Source: Roseovarius pelagicus
GTDB taxonomy: Bacteria > Pseudomonadota > Alphaproteobacteria > Rhodobacterales > Rhodobacteraceae
Assembly: GCF_025639885.1 (NCBI RefSeq)
Contig: NZ_CP106738.1
Location: 1,612,001-1,676,000, forward strand
DNA length: 64,000 bases
Reading direction: 5' to 3'
The position numbers and the translations under genes were made by a program. Under the pieces are notes generated by a model. That model searched no databases. It saw only the letters and a list, made by a program, of their open reading frames with translations, and was not told the DNA's origin. How positions within the stretch are numbered: the stretch's first letter is position 1; each line of letters begins with the position of its first letter. Shown here in pieces: positions 8,702 through 17,046 of the stretch.

Positions 8702-9369
8702 TCACCGTTTCTGAATTTGGCACGTCTGAATGTTAGATGAGTCTCGAACCCCTCCGAAAAAGGAGAACCAATTCCGATCTAGCCACACATCAGCTTTCGG
8801 AAAGTTGACTGTCTGGAGAGGACGTCGCAGACCGCCCGTTAAACGCAGCCCTCGTGATCAGAAAAGCGGAATGCAAGTTTGGCTGGGTGTACCTTGGGGA
8901 AGGTGATGCGGGCCTAGACGTCGTGCTCTACGCCACCCATGATGTTGGCCACCTTCGGCACCTCTGATCTGATCGAGCCTCCGACAGCGCTCCCCCGGGG
9001 TGCTCGCCGCCTCTGCGGTGTGGACCGAAATCTACGTGGGTAGTCCACATCCAACCGGGAAAAGCCGCAGCAAAACACTTAAGTCGAGCGATACAATCGC
9101 ACGGTCCGACATAAGTAACTGGATTTTACATCTTCAACTGCATCGGCGCGGCGCAGCAGATTTCCATCGAGAGGCTCTGATCCAACAACAACGCGCGCCT
9201 CGACATGGGCAACACGGATTGACGTCCGCCCCGAGACCTAAAATGGCCGCGTAAATCCTACAACCAAGTCCCAGTAACAATAGCGGATACCCTAACAGCC
9301 CAGTAGCTCATGCTGGATTCTTAAACTGATCTCACCAACTCATCTATGCAAGTTGATTAATCCCAAGCG
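8702..9369. other. Gene-poor stretch between the GntR and XRE-cupin genes
   Basis: About 670 bases without a credible gene. An 84-codon frame at 9000-9254 has no ribosome site and no recognisable family. I see no inverted terminal repeats or transposase fragment. It may be degraded sequence left between two regulatory blocks, or hold untranslated or regulatory sequence I cannot recognise. Confidence 0.4.
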
Positions 9370-10023
9370 TCAGTAGGTCGGCGGGCTGATCGCCCAGATC
9401 ACGACCGTGTCCCTGTCGGTAAGGTTGGCGTAGCGGTGCGGACGTTCGCTGGAAAAGGCAAAGCTGTCGCCCTCTTTCAGTCGCAGGTGCTTCTCATCCA
9501 CCCAAAGATCCAATTGCCCCGAGATGACGATGCCCGCCTCTTCGCCGCGATGGTTGTAGGGCTCCGTCCCGCTCTCTGATCCGGCGGGAAAGGTGCAGCG
9601 CAACAGCTCGATCGTCTTGTCCAGATTAGGCGACAACAACTCGTCGGTGATGCCGCTTTCGAAAGACAGAGTGCGGCGTGCGTGCGCACGCACCACGATG
9701 TCGCGCAATTCTTCGTGGTCGTCCGTTTCGGGTGGAAAGAACCAACTGATGGTCACGCCCAGCGCGCGGCTGATCGAATGCAACGCCTTGACCGAGGGGC
9801 TGGAAATGCCGCGTTCAATCTGGCTGAGGTAGCCCTTGGAGAGGCCGGTCGCCTTACCCAGTTCGGCAATGGTGGTGTCGCGCGCCTTGCGTAACCCGCG
9901 AATTTCCTGACCCACGCGCGGATCAAGATCCAGTACATCCCGAAGATTGACGCGCTCTTCGGCGTCGTCGAGGCACCCGGTTACATTTGACGGGCGGAGA
10001 ACCTTGGGAAGGTCGTGGGACAT
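9370..10023 (-). CDS. XRE family regulator with C-terminal cupin domain
   Basis: 217 residues from the ATG at 10023, which has AAAGAG 5 bases upstream; a GTG two codons earlier is too close to that site. A helix-turn-helix of the XRE type occupies about residues 33-88 (TIAELGKATGLSKGYLSQIE), followed by a cupin_2 sensor barrel (about 145-212, with NHRGEEAGIVISG and SERPHRYAN). This architecture is common in regulators of amine, amino-acid and polyamine catabolism. It is divergent from the demethylating dehydrogenase gene across a 187-base gap that carries several symmetrical repeats, so it probably controls that block and itself. Confidence 0.9.
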   Translation of the reverse strand: MSHDLPKVLRPSNVTGCLDDAEERVNLRDVLDLDPRVGQEIRGLRKARDTTIAELGKATGLSKGYLSQIERGISSPSVKALHSISRALGVTISWFFPPETDDHEELRDIVVRAHARRTLSFESGITDELLSPNLDKTIELLRCTFPAGSESGTEPYNHRGEEAGIVISGQLDLWVDEKHLRLKEGDSFAFSSERPHRYANLTDRDTVVIWAISPPTY

Positions 10024-10104
10024 GTGCACTCTTTGCAGTTTTTACGGGCCGACGCAGGCTATCGCTTGATGAAAGTATAGGTCGCGCTTTGCAACCCTCA
10101 ATAG

Positions 10105-10164
10105 CAAGTGAATATAGGTCATTTCAAGTTCATAAAAGTGAACTTTTAACTTGCAAAGTTCACT
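10105..10164. promoter_or_regulatory. Cluster of symmetrical AAGTTCAC-type repeats in the divergent intergenic region
   Basis: A perfect 10-bp inverted repeat, AGTGAACTTT (10137-10146) and AAAGTTCACT (10155-10164), has an 8-base spacer. Related half-sites AAGTTCA (10126-10132) and CAAGTGAAT (about 10106-10114) lie on its left, and an inner palindrome AACTT-GCA-AAGTT sits at 10148-10160. The position between the XRE-cupin regulator and the dehydrogenase suggests an operator array for that regulator. Confidence 0.55.
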
Positions 10165-10210
10165 AGCGTCTTTCATCCTGATCCCGAAATGCATGGTTGG
10201 GGAGGACCGC

Positions 10211-12655
10211 GTGGCGAAATCCGTGGATATCATCATCGTCGGCGGCGGCGTGGCCGGATGTTCGATTGCTTATCACTTGGCTCAGCTAGGGATCACCGAT
10301 GTTGTTCTGCTGGAACGCAAGCAACTGACCTGCGGCACCACTTGGCACGCTGCGGGCCTCGTCACACAGTTGCGCGCCACGCGGAACATGACCGAACTGG
10401 CCAAATACACTGGCGAACTGTTCCACGGGCTGGAGGCCGAGACCGGGCAGGCCACCGGATTTCGCCAGAATGGCTCGCTGCGGCTGGCCACCCACGCTGC
10501 GCGGCTGGAGGAGCTGAAACGCGGCGCATCGATGGCGCGCAATTTCGGGCTGGAGGCGCAGGAAGTCACCCCCGGGGAGATTAAAGAACGCTATCCGCTG
10601 GTCGAAGTGGATGATCTGGCAGGCGGCATCTGGATGCCGAATGATGGTCAGGTAAATCCCTCGGACGTTACGCTCGCCATGGCCAAGGGCGCGCGACAGA
10701 AAGGCGTCACGATACGTGAGAACGCGCCGGTAGAGCGCATTCTGGTCGAAAACGGCCATGCTGTCGGCGTCGTGCTGCGCGGCGGCGAGGAACTCCGCGC
10801 CGCCAAGGTGGTGATCGCAGGCGGCATGTGGTCGCGCGATCTGGCGGGCGATATCGGCGTGTCGCTGACGCTGCATGCCGCCGAGCATTTCTACATCGTG
10901 ACCGAGCCGATCCCGAATCTCCCGCGCGATCTGCCGGTAATGTTTCTTGGCGACGAATGTTCGTACTACAAGGAAGACGCGGGCAAGCTGCTGTTGGGCT
11001 GTTTCGAACCCGAAGCCAAGCCGTGGGGCCATAAGGGCATCTCGGATGATTTCTGCTTTGACTCCCTGCCCGAGGATTTCGACCATTTCGAGCCGATCCT
11101 CGACATGGCGGTCCGGCGCGTTCCGGCGCTGGCAGATGCGGGCATACAGCTTTTCTTCAACGGGCCCGAGAGTTTCACACCTGATGACCGCTACCTCTTG
11201 GGCGAAACGCCCGAAGTGCGCGATCTCTTTTGCGCCTGCGGGTTCAATTCAGTTGGGATCCTGTCATCTGGCGGCGTCGGCAAGGCGCTGGCTGCATGGA
11301 TCCGCGACGGCCATCCACCGATGGAACTGGCGGATGTGGATGTGCGCAGGATGCAGCCCTTTCAATCCAATTCGCGATACCTGTTCGACCGCACCAAGGA
11401 GACGCTGGGCCTGCTCTTTGCGATGCACTGGCCCTATCGACAGTTCGAAACCGCGCGCAATGTACGCCAAAGCCCGGTGCATGACCGGCTTCTGAGTCAA
11501 GGCGCGGTGATGACCGAGGCCGCAGGTTTCGAGCGGCCCGGTTTTTTCGCGGCCGATGGGCGGTCAAAGGAATTTGGCTATTCTTACGGCCCGCAAGGCT
11601 GGTTCCCGGATGTACGCGCCGAATGCCTGAACACCGCAGAAAACGTCACGCTGTTCGACCAGAGCTGCTTTGCCAAGTATCTGCTGCAAGGCCGCGATGC
11701 CTGCCGCGTGCTGAACCACATCTCGGCCGCAGAGGTCGATGTACCTCCGGGCAAGGTCGTCTATACCCAATGGCTGAATGACCGTGGCGGGATCGAAGCG
11801 GATGTCACCATCACCCGAACCGCGCCCGACACCTACATGATCGTGACCCTCGGCGCGTCGCAGACCCGCGATTTTTCCTGGCTGACACGCAGCATCCCGG
11901 AAGACGCCCATGCCTTTGCGACCGACATCACCGCCGGGTTGCCAATGCTGGGGTTGATGGGGCCGAAATCGCGCGCGCTTCTGGAGGTCGTGTCGGGCGC
12001 TGATCTTTCCGACGCCGCCTTCCCCTTTGGCACCAGCCGCGAGATTGAACTGGGCTATGCTCGCGTCCGCGTCAGCCGCCTGACCTATGTCGGTGAACTG
12101 GGGTGGGAAATCTATGTCGGGGCCGATTTTGCCTGCCATGTCTTTGACGTGCTGACCAAGGCAGGCGCAGCGTTCGGGCTGGGACATGGTGGGTATTTCG
12201 CCATCAATTCACTGCGGATGGAAAAGGGCTATCGCCACTGGGGGCATGACATCGGCGAAGAGGACACACCGCTTCAGGCTGGGCTCGGCTTTGCCGTGGG
12301 CTGGGACAAGCCGGCATTCCGGGGCCGCGACGCGCTGCTGAGGGCGCGCGAATCCAAACCGCAGGCCCGCCGTTTGATCCAGCTGAGGCTCGACGTGCCC
12401 GAAGATCCGCCCCTGCTCTATCACGAGGAACCAATCTGGCGGGACGATACAATCGTCGGGTCGATCACCTCGGGCGGTTACGGGCACCGGATCGGGGCCT
12501 CTCTGGGCATGGGCTATGTCAGCCATCCCGATGGGGTCGACGCCGTTTTTCTAAAATCAGGCACATTCGAGGTCGAAGTGGCGTGCAAGCGCTATCCAGC
12601 CTCGGTTCAGTTCAAGGGGTTCTACGACCCCACCAATGACCGCATTCGCGGATAG
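10211..12655 (+). CDS. FAD-dependent dehydrogenase fused to GcvT domain (dimethylglycine/sarcosine dehydrogenase-like)
   Basis: 814 residues from a GTG at 10211 preceded by GGGGAGG 5 bases away; this start leaves the Rossmann motif VGGGVAG at residues 10-16, as expected. Order of domains: DAO-type FAD/NAD fold (1 to about 370), FAO linker domain, then GcvT aminomethyltransferase and its C-terminal barrel (about 440-800). The TTWHAAGL segment matches the region where dimethylglycine dehydrogenases carry covalent FAD on His. Such enzymes oxidise an N-methyl group and hand the one-carbon unit to tetrahydrofolate in the GcvT half. It would logically act after a Rieske monooxygenase has produced a tertiary amine. 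First gene of a plus-strand operon with an aldehyde dehydrogenase and a permease. Exact amine unknown. Confidence 0.88.
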   Translation: MAKSVDIIIVGGGVAGCSIAYHLAQLGITDVVLLERKQLTCGTTWHAAGLVTQLRATRNMTELAKYTGELFHGLEAETGQATGFRQNGSLRLATHAARLEELKRGASMARNFGLEAQEVTPGEIKERYPLVEVDDLAGGIWMPNDGQVNPSDVTLAMAKGARQKGVTIRENAPVERILVENGHAVGVVLRGGEELRAAKVVIAGGMWSRDLAGDIGVSLTLHAAEHFYIVTEPIPNLPRDLPVMFLGDECSYYKEDAGKLLLGCFEPEAKPWGHKGISDDFCFDSLPEDFDHFEPILDMAVRRVPALADAGIQLFFNGPESFTPDDRYLLGETPEVRDLFCACGFNSVGILSSGGVGKALAAWIRDGHPPMELADVDVRRMQPFQSNSRYLFDRTKETLGLLFAMHWPYRQFETARNVRQSPVHDRLLSQGAVMTEAAGFERPGFFAADGRSKEFGYSYGPQGWFPDVRAECLNTAENVTLFDQSCFAKYLLQGRDACRVLNHISAAEVDVPPGKVVYTQWLNDRGGIEADVTITRTAPDTYMIVTLGASQTRDFSWLTRSIPEDAHAFATDITAGLPMLGLMGPKSRALLEVVSGADLSDAAFPFGTSREIELGYARVRVSRLTYVGELGWEIYVGADFACHVFDVLTKAGAAFGLGHGGYFAINSLRMEKGYRHWGHDIGEEDTPLQAGLGFAVGWDKPAFRGRDALLRARESKPQARRLIQLRLDVPEDPPLLYHEEPIWRDDTIVGSITSGGYGHRIGASLGMGYVSHPDGVDAVFLKSGTFEVEVACKRYPASVQFKGFYDPTNDRIRG

Positions 12656-12673
12656 TCGTGAAAGGAACACACT

Positions 12674-14191
12674 ATGACCGACGTAACGCAACAGATGAAA
12701 AACATCAGCCATCACATCTACATCGACGGCCAACTGCGCAAGAGCAAGGCGAGTGATGCTACGGACGTGATCGAGCCCGCCACGGAGGCCGTGCTGGGCA
12801 GCATCGCGCAGACCACCGATGCCGAAATCGACGACGCTCTGGCAAGCTGCGCCGTGGCGCAGCGCAAATGGTGGCGCGACTTCTCGGCGCTGGACCGCGC
12901 CGCGGCGATGCATGAGATGGCCGACAAGTTGCGCGAGATGCGCGCCATGCTGGCCGAGGCCCTCACCCGCGAAATGGGCAAACCCTACAAGGAAGCTTGC
13001 GACGAGGTGGATTGGTCCATCCATTCGCTGCGCCATTCCGCCGAGATGGGCCGCAACGAGCAGGGCCGCGTCATGGGGCCGGCGGTCGCCGGACAGTTCC
13101 ACTATACGCTGAAGCAGCCGCGCGGCACGGCAGCGCTGATCATGCCGTTCAACTATCCGCTGGTTCTGCTGGCGTGGGAGGCTGGCGCGGCACTGGCCAC
13201 TGGCAACGCGGTGATCGTCAAGCCGTCTGAATATACTTCGCTGACCACCTTGTTGTTCGCCGAAGCGACCAAGAGCCTGCCCGACGGGTTGTTTCAGGTT
13301 GTCACCGGTGGCGGGCGCGTGGGCCAGCATCTGGTCGAACATGACAACACCCATGTCGTCGCCTTCACCGGCAGCGTCCCGGTTGGCCGCGCCGTGGCAG
13401 CGGCCTGCGGCGAGCGAATCAAGCCTAGCCTCATCGAGACCTCGGGCAACGACCCGTTCCTGATCATGCCCTCTGCCCCGCTGGATATCGCGGCGCGCGC
13501 TGCGGCATTCTCGGCCTTCATGAATTGCGGGCAGATCTGCGTTTCGGCCGAGCGGTTTTATGTCCATCAGGACATCCATGACGAATTCGTGGAAAAGCTC
13601 GTCGCCGAGACCGCGAAACTGCGGATCGGTAATGGCCTCGACAAGGTCGATATGGGGCCGATGGTCGCCGCAAAGGAACGCGACCGCTACGAGACGCTGC
13701 TGAAGGGCGCCATGGGCGAAGGCGCACGTGCCGCCATCGGCGGCAGCCGTCCGGCCGGGTTCAACCAGGGCTGGTTCGTGGAGCCGACCGTTCTGGTCGA
13801 TTGCACACCCGACATGAGCGTCTTTCACAACGAGAGCTTTGGCCCGGTCGCGCCGATCTGCAAGGTCCGTGATTTCGACGAGGCGATGGAATTGGCGAAC
13901 GCGTCCAAATACGGGCTGGGCGCCAATATCTACACGATGGACCTCGAAGAGACCATTCGCGCCACCGAAGATCTGGAAGCCGGGATGGTCTGGGTTAACG
14001 CGCCCTTGCTGGACAACGACGCCGGCCCCTTTGGTGGCTCGAAACTCAGCGGGATGGGGCGGCAGCTTGGCCCCGAAGGGCTGGAGACGTTCCGCGAAAC
14101 CAAGATGATCATGATCGACCCGCGCTGTGACACCCAGGATTTCTGGTGGTTCCCATACGCGGACGACACGATGCACCCGAAGGCAAAATAA
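12674..14191 (+). CDS. NAD(P)+-dependent aldehyde dehydrogenase
   Basis: 505 residues with the full ALDH fold. Nucleotide-binding residues include the MPFN segment (Asn160) and VKPSE (Lys183); the general base is Glu255 and the nucleophile Cys289 (NCGQICVSAER). The usual E-L-G-G around the base reads E-T-S-G-N-D, unlike typical betaine-aldehyde or succinate-semialdehyde enzymes, so the subfamily is uncertain. It starts 18 bases after the dehydrogenase stop with GAAAGGAA upstream, so the two are co-transcribed. It may oxidise an aldehyde released during breakdown of the imported amine. Substrate not determinable. Confidence 0.88.
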   Translation: MTDVTQQMKNISHHIYIDGQLRKSKASDATDVIEPATEAVLGSIAQTTDAEIDDALASCAVAQRKWWRDFSALDRAAAMHEMADKLREMRAMLAEALTREMGKPYKEACDEVDWSIHSLRHSAEMGRNEQGRVMGPAVAGQFHYTLKQPRGTAALIMPFNYPLVLLAWEAGAALATGNAVIVKPSEYTSLTTLLFAEATKSLPDGLFQVVTGGGRVGQHLVEHDNTHVVAFTGSVPVGRAVAAACGERIKPSLIETSGNDPFLIMPSAPLDIAARAAAFSAFMNCGQICVSAERFYVHQDIHDEFVEKLVAETAKLRIGNGLDKVDMGPMVAAKERDRYETLLKGAMGEGARAAIGGSRPAGFNQGWFVEPTVLVDCTPDMSVFHNESFGPVAPICKVRDFDEAMELANASKYGLGANIYTMDLEETIRATEDLEAGMVWVNAPLLDNDAGPFGGSKLSGMGRQLGPEGLETFRETKMIMIDPRCDTQDFWWFPYADDTMHPKAK

Positions 14192-14238
14192 TCGGGAAGT
14201 AAATAACGATGTGACTCACATATTCAGGGAGAAAGACA

Positions 14239-14397
14239 ATGAGTAACTCAAGACTGGCGCCCGAACTGGAGCGCCGCCTAGAGCAGGTCGAGCGCGAAGC
14301 CGAGACCAGCCCGCGACTGGCCGCAAAGGACTGGTTGTTCCTGTTTCTGTCGGGCGTGGCCTTTCCCGCGCTTCTGCTCATCTGGGGGGGCATGTGA
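14239..14397 (+). CDS. Small single-span membrane protein preceding the NCS1 permease
   Basis: 52 residues starting MSNSRLAPELERRLEQVERE, with a ribosome site GGGAGA 8 bases upstream. The N-terminal 30 residues are a charged amphipathic helix; residues 33-51 are one hydrophobic span (WLFLFLSGVAFPALLLIWGG). The stop TGA shares its last A with the ATG of the permease gene (TGATG), a coupled arrangement typical of small accessory subunits of secondary transporters. I know no named family for it. Note a G7 run at 14384-14390: one extra G would remove the stop and fuse the peptide in frame to the permease. Two other genes in this window appear to have lost one G from a G8 run, so the boundary deserves checking. 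Confidence 0.65.
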   Translation: MSNSRLAPELERRLEQVEREAETSPRLAAKDWLFLFLSGVAFPALLLIWGGM

Positions 14398-15809
14398 TGA
14401 CCGATCAGACTACCGCCACTCGCGCGGGCGAAAGCGCGGACGAGACCAACTGGCCATTGTTGAAGTCAGAGCGCACCTGGAGCCAGCTGGAAATCGGCGT
14501 TGTGCTGCTGGTCGCGGCAGCGGCGACATGGTGCTACATCATCGGCGAATATGTCGGCTACTATCTGAACCTCAAAATGGGGTTCGCGGCAATGACCGCG
14601 GGCTCGATGATCGGCATGCTGCTGGTAACGCTGGCTGTGGTGCCTGCGGCCGGTCGCTACGGCATCGATTCCATCGTCAGCACGCGACCCCAGTTCGGCA
14701 GCCGGGGCTGGATCATCCCGGTCTTTCTGCAATACACTTCGATCATTGGCTGGAACTGTCTGCTGCTGATCTTTTTCGGCAAGACAGCGGTGCAACTGTT
14801 GCTGACACTCGGGCTCATCACCGAGGCATCCAGCGGGACCGTCCAGATCATCTCGGCGTTGCTCGCCTGCACGCTGGTGTTCGGCGTGTTGCTGACCGGC
14901 AAGACGGGTGTCGAGCGTATCTCGAACGTACTGTTCTTCTTTATCGTCGGTGTGGGCGCGTGGATGACTTGGCTGTTGTTGAGCACCAAGTCCGCCGAGA
15001 TCACCGCCGCGGCTCCGGCCTACGCGTCGGGCAGCCTTCGGTGGGATTACATCACCGGCCTGGAGATCGCCATCGTCAGCCTGCTGTCGTGGTGGCCCTA
15101 TATCGGTGCCATGGTGCGGGTTGCCCCCGATGCACCGACATCGGTGAAACCGGCGATGCTCGGAATGGGCCTGCCGGTACCCCTGCTCAGCGTGATCGGG
15201 CTGGCAGCGATCCTCGCCCTCGGGATTTCCGACCCGTCGCAATGGATGGTGGAACTGGGCGGCAGCTTCTACGGGTCAATCGCACTGGTTTTCGTGCTGG
15301 CGGCGAATTTGGGCACTGCTATCGCAGGTGTCTATGCCACCTCGGTCGGCCTGCGTTCCGTGCCGGCATTCGATCGCCTGCCCTGGACTGCGACATTGCT
15401 GATCGGCCTGGTCCCGGTGGCGATCATCACGATCTTCCTGCCCGATCTCTTCTTCAATAACTTCGGCACATTTGTGGCCTTCATCGGGGTGTTCTTTGCG
15501 CCGCTGTGCGGGATCCAGATCGTGGACTATCTGCTCTTGCGGCGACAGCGGCTGAACTTGCGCGCACTCTATGATCCATCGGAGGGTGCGGAATACTACT
15601 ATTGGTTCGGTATCAATCCGGCGGGGCTGCTCGGAATGGCGGCAGGGTTCGTGACATATGTCTACCTGCTCAACCCGATCAGCTACGTGTCGCGCGCGCC
15701 ATATGAATATGTCACGGCCTCGTTGCCTGCGGCGTTCCTTGGTGGATTGGTGTTCTGGATTGCGACCGTGGTTCTGGTCCGGCCAACCGGGCGCGGTGGC
15801 TACAAGTAG
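14397..15809 (+). CDS. NCS1-family purine/cytosine permease-like transporter
   Basis: 470 residues with about 12 transmembrane segments. It resembles CodB-like nucleobase:cation symporter-1 proteins: an early W-x-Q-x-E segment before helix 1, a GWNCLLLIFFGK region in helix 3, and long hydrophobic helices to the C-terminus. Start ATG at 14397 overlaps the stop of the 52-residue peptide. As the last gene of the dehydrogenase-ALDH operon it may import an amine or N-heterocycle metabolised by this island rather than a nucleobase; NCS1 relatives also carry hydantoins and other N-containing compounds. A 9-bp hairpin follows the stop. Confidence 0.82.
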   Translation: MTDQTTATRAGESADETNWPLLKSERTWSQLEIGVVLLVAAAATWCYIIGEYVGYYLNLKMGFAAMTAGSMIGMLLVTLAVVPAAGRYGIDSIVSTRPQFGSRGWIIPVFLQYTSIIGWNCLLLIFFGKTAVQLLLTLGLITEASSGTVQIISALLACTLVFGVLLTGKTGVERISNVLFFFIVGVGAWMTWLLLSTKSAEITAAAPAYASGSLRWDYITGLEIAIVSLLSWWPYIGAMVRVAPDAPTSVKPAMLGMGLPVPLLSVIGLAAILALGISDPSQWMVELGGSFYGSIALVFVLAANLGTAIAGVYATSVGLRSVPAFDRLPWTATLLIGLVPVAIITIFLPDLFFNNFGTFVAFIGVFFAPLCGIQIVDYLLLRRQRLNLRALYDPSEGAEYYYWFGINPAGLLGMAAGFVTYVYLLNPISYVSRAPYEYVTASLPAAFLGGLVFWIATVVLVRPTGRGGYK

Positions 15810-15821
15810 ACGTAGAATCGA

Positions 15822-15850
15822 TCAGGACCGGCGCAGCGCGTCGGTCCTGA
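15822..15850 (+). terminator. Hairpin after the NCS1 permease operon
   Basis: Perfect 9-bp stem TCAGGACCG / CGGTCCTGA around an 11-base GC-rich loop that could extend pairing. Starts 13 bases after the stop codon. No T-run, so the terminator role is probable, not certain. Confidence 0.55.
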
Positions 15851-16089
15851 CATTGACGGATGTACGCAGGTCATCAACCAAGGGCCACGCGCATGTTCTT
15901 CAGCCAGCATCACCATCCGTGGACTGCCGCTTTGCCAAATACGCGCGGAGCCCGCCCTCAGCCACTAGGCTGTCATGGGTCTCGGTCACGGCGATGTTGT
16001 CTTCGAACCCACACCTTGGGAGCTTCCTATCCCAGACGTGGCCATAAACTCTGCTGAATAGGCTGCATTTGTACAACAACCCAATTGGT

Positions 16090-16971
16090 TTACTGTCTGA
16101 ACGCGAGAAATGTGCCAGATGCCAAGATGATCGCGATTCCGAAAATCGCGAGTGCGTCGGTCATCACGCCCCACAGCATGAAACCCCATATGCTGGCGAA
16201 GATCAGGAAGGAGTACTCGAAAACTGCGACGTTGGACGGAGTTCCGATACGGTAAGCTTCGGCGATACAGATGACTGCGATCACGGCGCCAAGGGCCTGA
16301 AAGGCTGTGAGAAAGAAAAATCTCGACGTGGGTGCCACCCAACCTCCGGTCAAAAAGGTCGGGTTCGCGGTGGGGACCAGGCTAAAATAGATGAGCATGA
16401 TCAGACTCATCGCCCCCATGGCGACAAAGATGCCAATCGCCAAGGCAACTGGTGTTTCGTCGTGGCAAAGAAATGGCGTCAACAACATGCCCAATCCGTA
16501 GAACACACCAGCGGCCAGTGGCAAAAGTGAGAGCATGCTCAGAGCTGCGATATCTGGTTGAAGCAGCATCAATACCCCAGCGAACCCCGTCAGTATTGCA
16601 AGCAGCTTGACCAGTGTAATTCGCACATTGAAGAGAAGGGCAGAAAGCAGCAGCACCCATATGGGCGCACTGAATAATCCGGCGCCAGCCTGCGCTACTG
16701 ACAAGGCCCCCAATGCTGCAAAGTAGATCAACAGGCCGACGGAGACGCACACGCTCCGCAAGGCGACATTTCGGAGATTGGCCGGGCGCAATGTCTGTCC
16801 GGCCAAACGTCCAATAACGAGCAAAAGTGGGATCGCGATCATGGCGCGAACGACTTGAAACTGCCAGACCGCAGCTTCTTCGGCGACTAGCCCCACAAAA
16901 TTATCGATCAAGCTGAGAACCGCAGAGGCGAACAGAGCCAAGAAGGCGGCGCGTACTTGATGACTGGCCAA
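16090..16971 (-). CDS. EamA/DMT superfamily transporter
   Basis: 293 residues with ten predicted transmembrane helices arranged as two EamA repeats (about 10-140 and 150-290), the normal size for drug/metabolite transporters. It starts at TTG with AAAGGG 6 bases upstream; no better start lies nearby. The last two-thirds are very hydrophobic with few charged residues. Most DMT proteins of this size export amino acids or metabolites. It lies 75 bases downstream of the CobW gene on the same strand and may belong to the amidohydrolase-permease unit, perhaps exporting a by-product. Substrate unknown. Confidence 0.82.
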   Translation of the reverse strand: MASHQVRAAFLALFASAVLSLIDNFVGLVAEEAAVWQFQVVRAMIAIPLLLVIGRLAGQTLRPANLRNVALRSVCVSVGLLIYFAALGALSVAQAGAGLFSAPIWVLLLSALLFNVRITLVKLLAILTGFAGVLMLLQPDIAALSMLSLLPLAAGVFYGLGMLLTPFLCHDETPVALAIGIFVAMGAMSLIMLIYFSLVPTANPTFLTGGWVAPTSRFFFLTAFQALGAVIAVICIAEAYRIGTPSNVAVFEYSFLIFASIWGFMLWGVMTDALAIFGIAIILASGTFLAFRQ

Positions 16972-17046
16972 AGTTGGACCCTTTCGATGTAACTGGCTGG
17001 AAAATGTTTGCCGATGCGCTTTGGTGTAAGAAACAACCAGAGAGGC

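Noticed and set aside
9000..9254. 84-codon plus-strand frame in the gap after the GntR gene
   Set aside because: No ribosome site, no family, atypical composition.
10286..11086. 266-codon minus-strand open frame
   Set aside because: Shadow of the FAD/GcvT dehydrogenase gene.
12557..14176. 539-codon minus-strand open frame
   Set aside because: Lies antisense to the aldehyde dehydrogenase gene; composition (many His, Arg, Gln) is that of a shadow frame in high-GC DNA, with no domain and no ribosome site.
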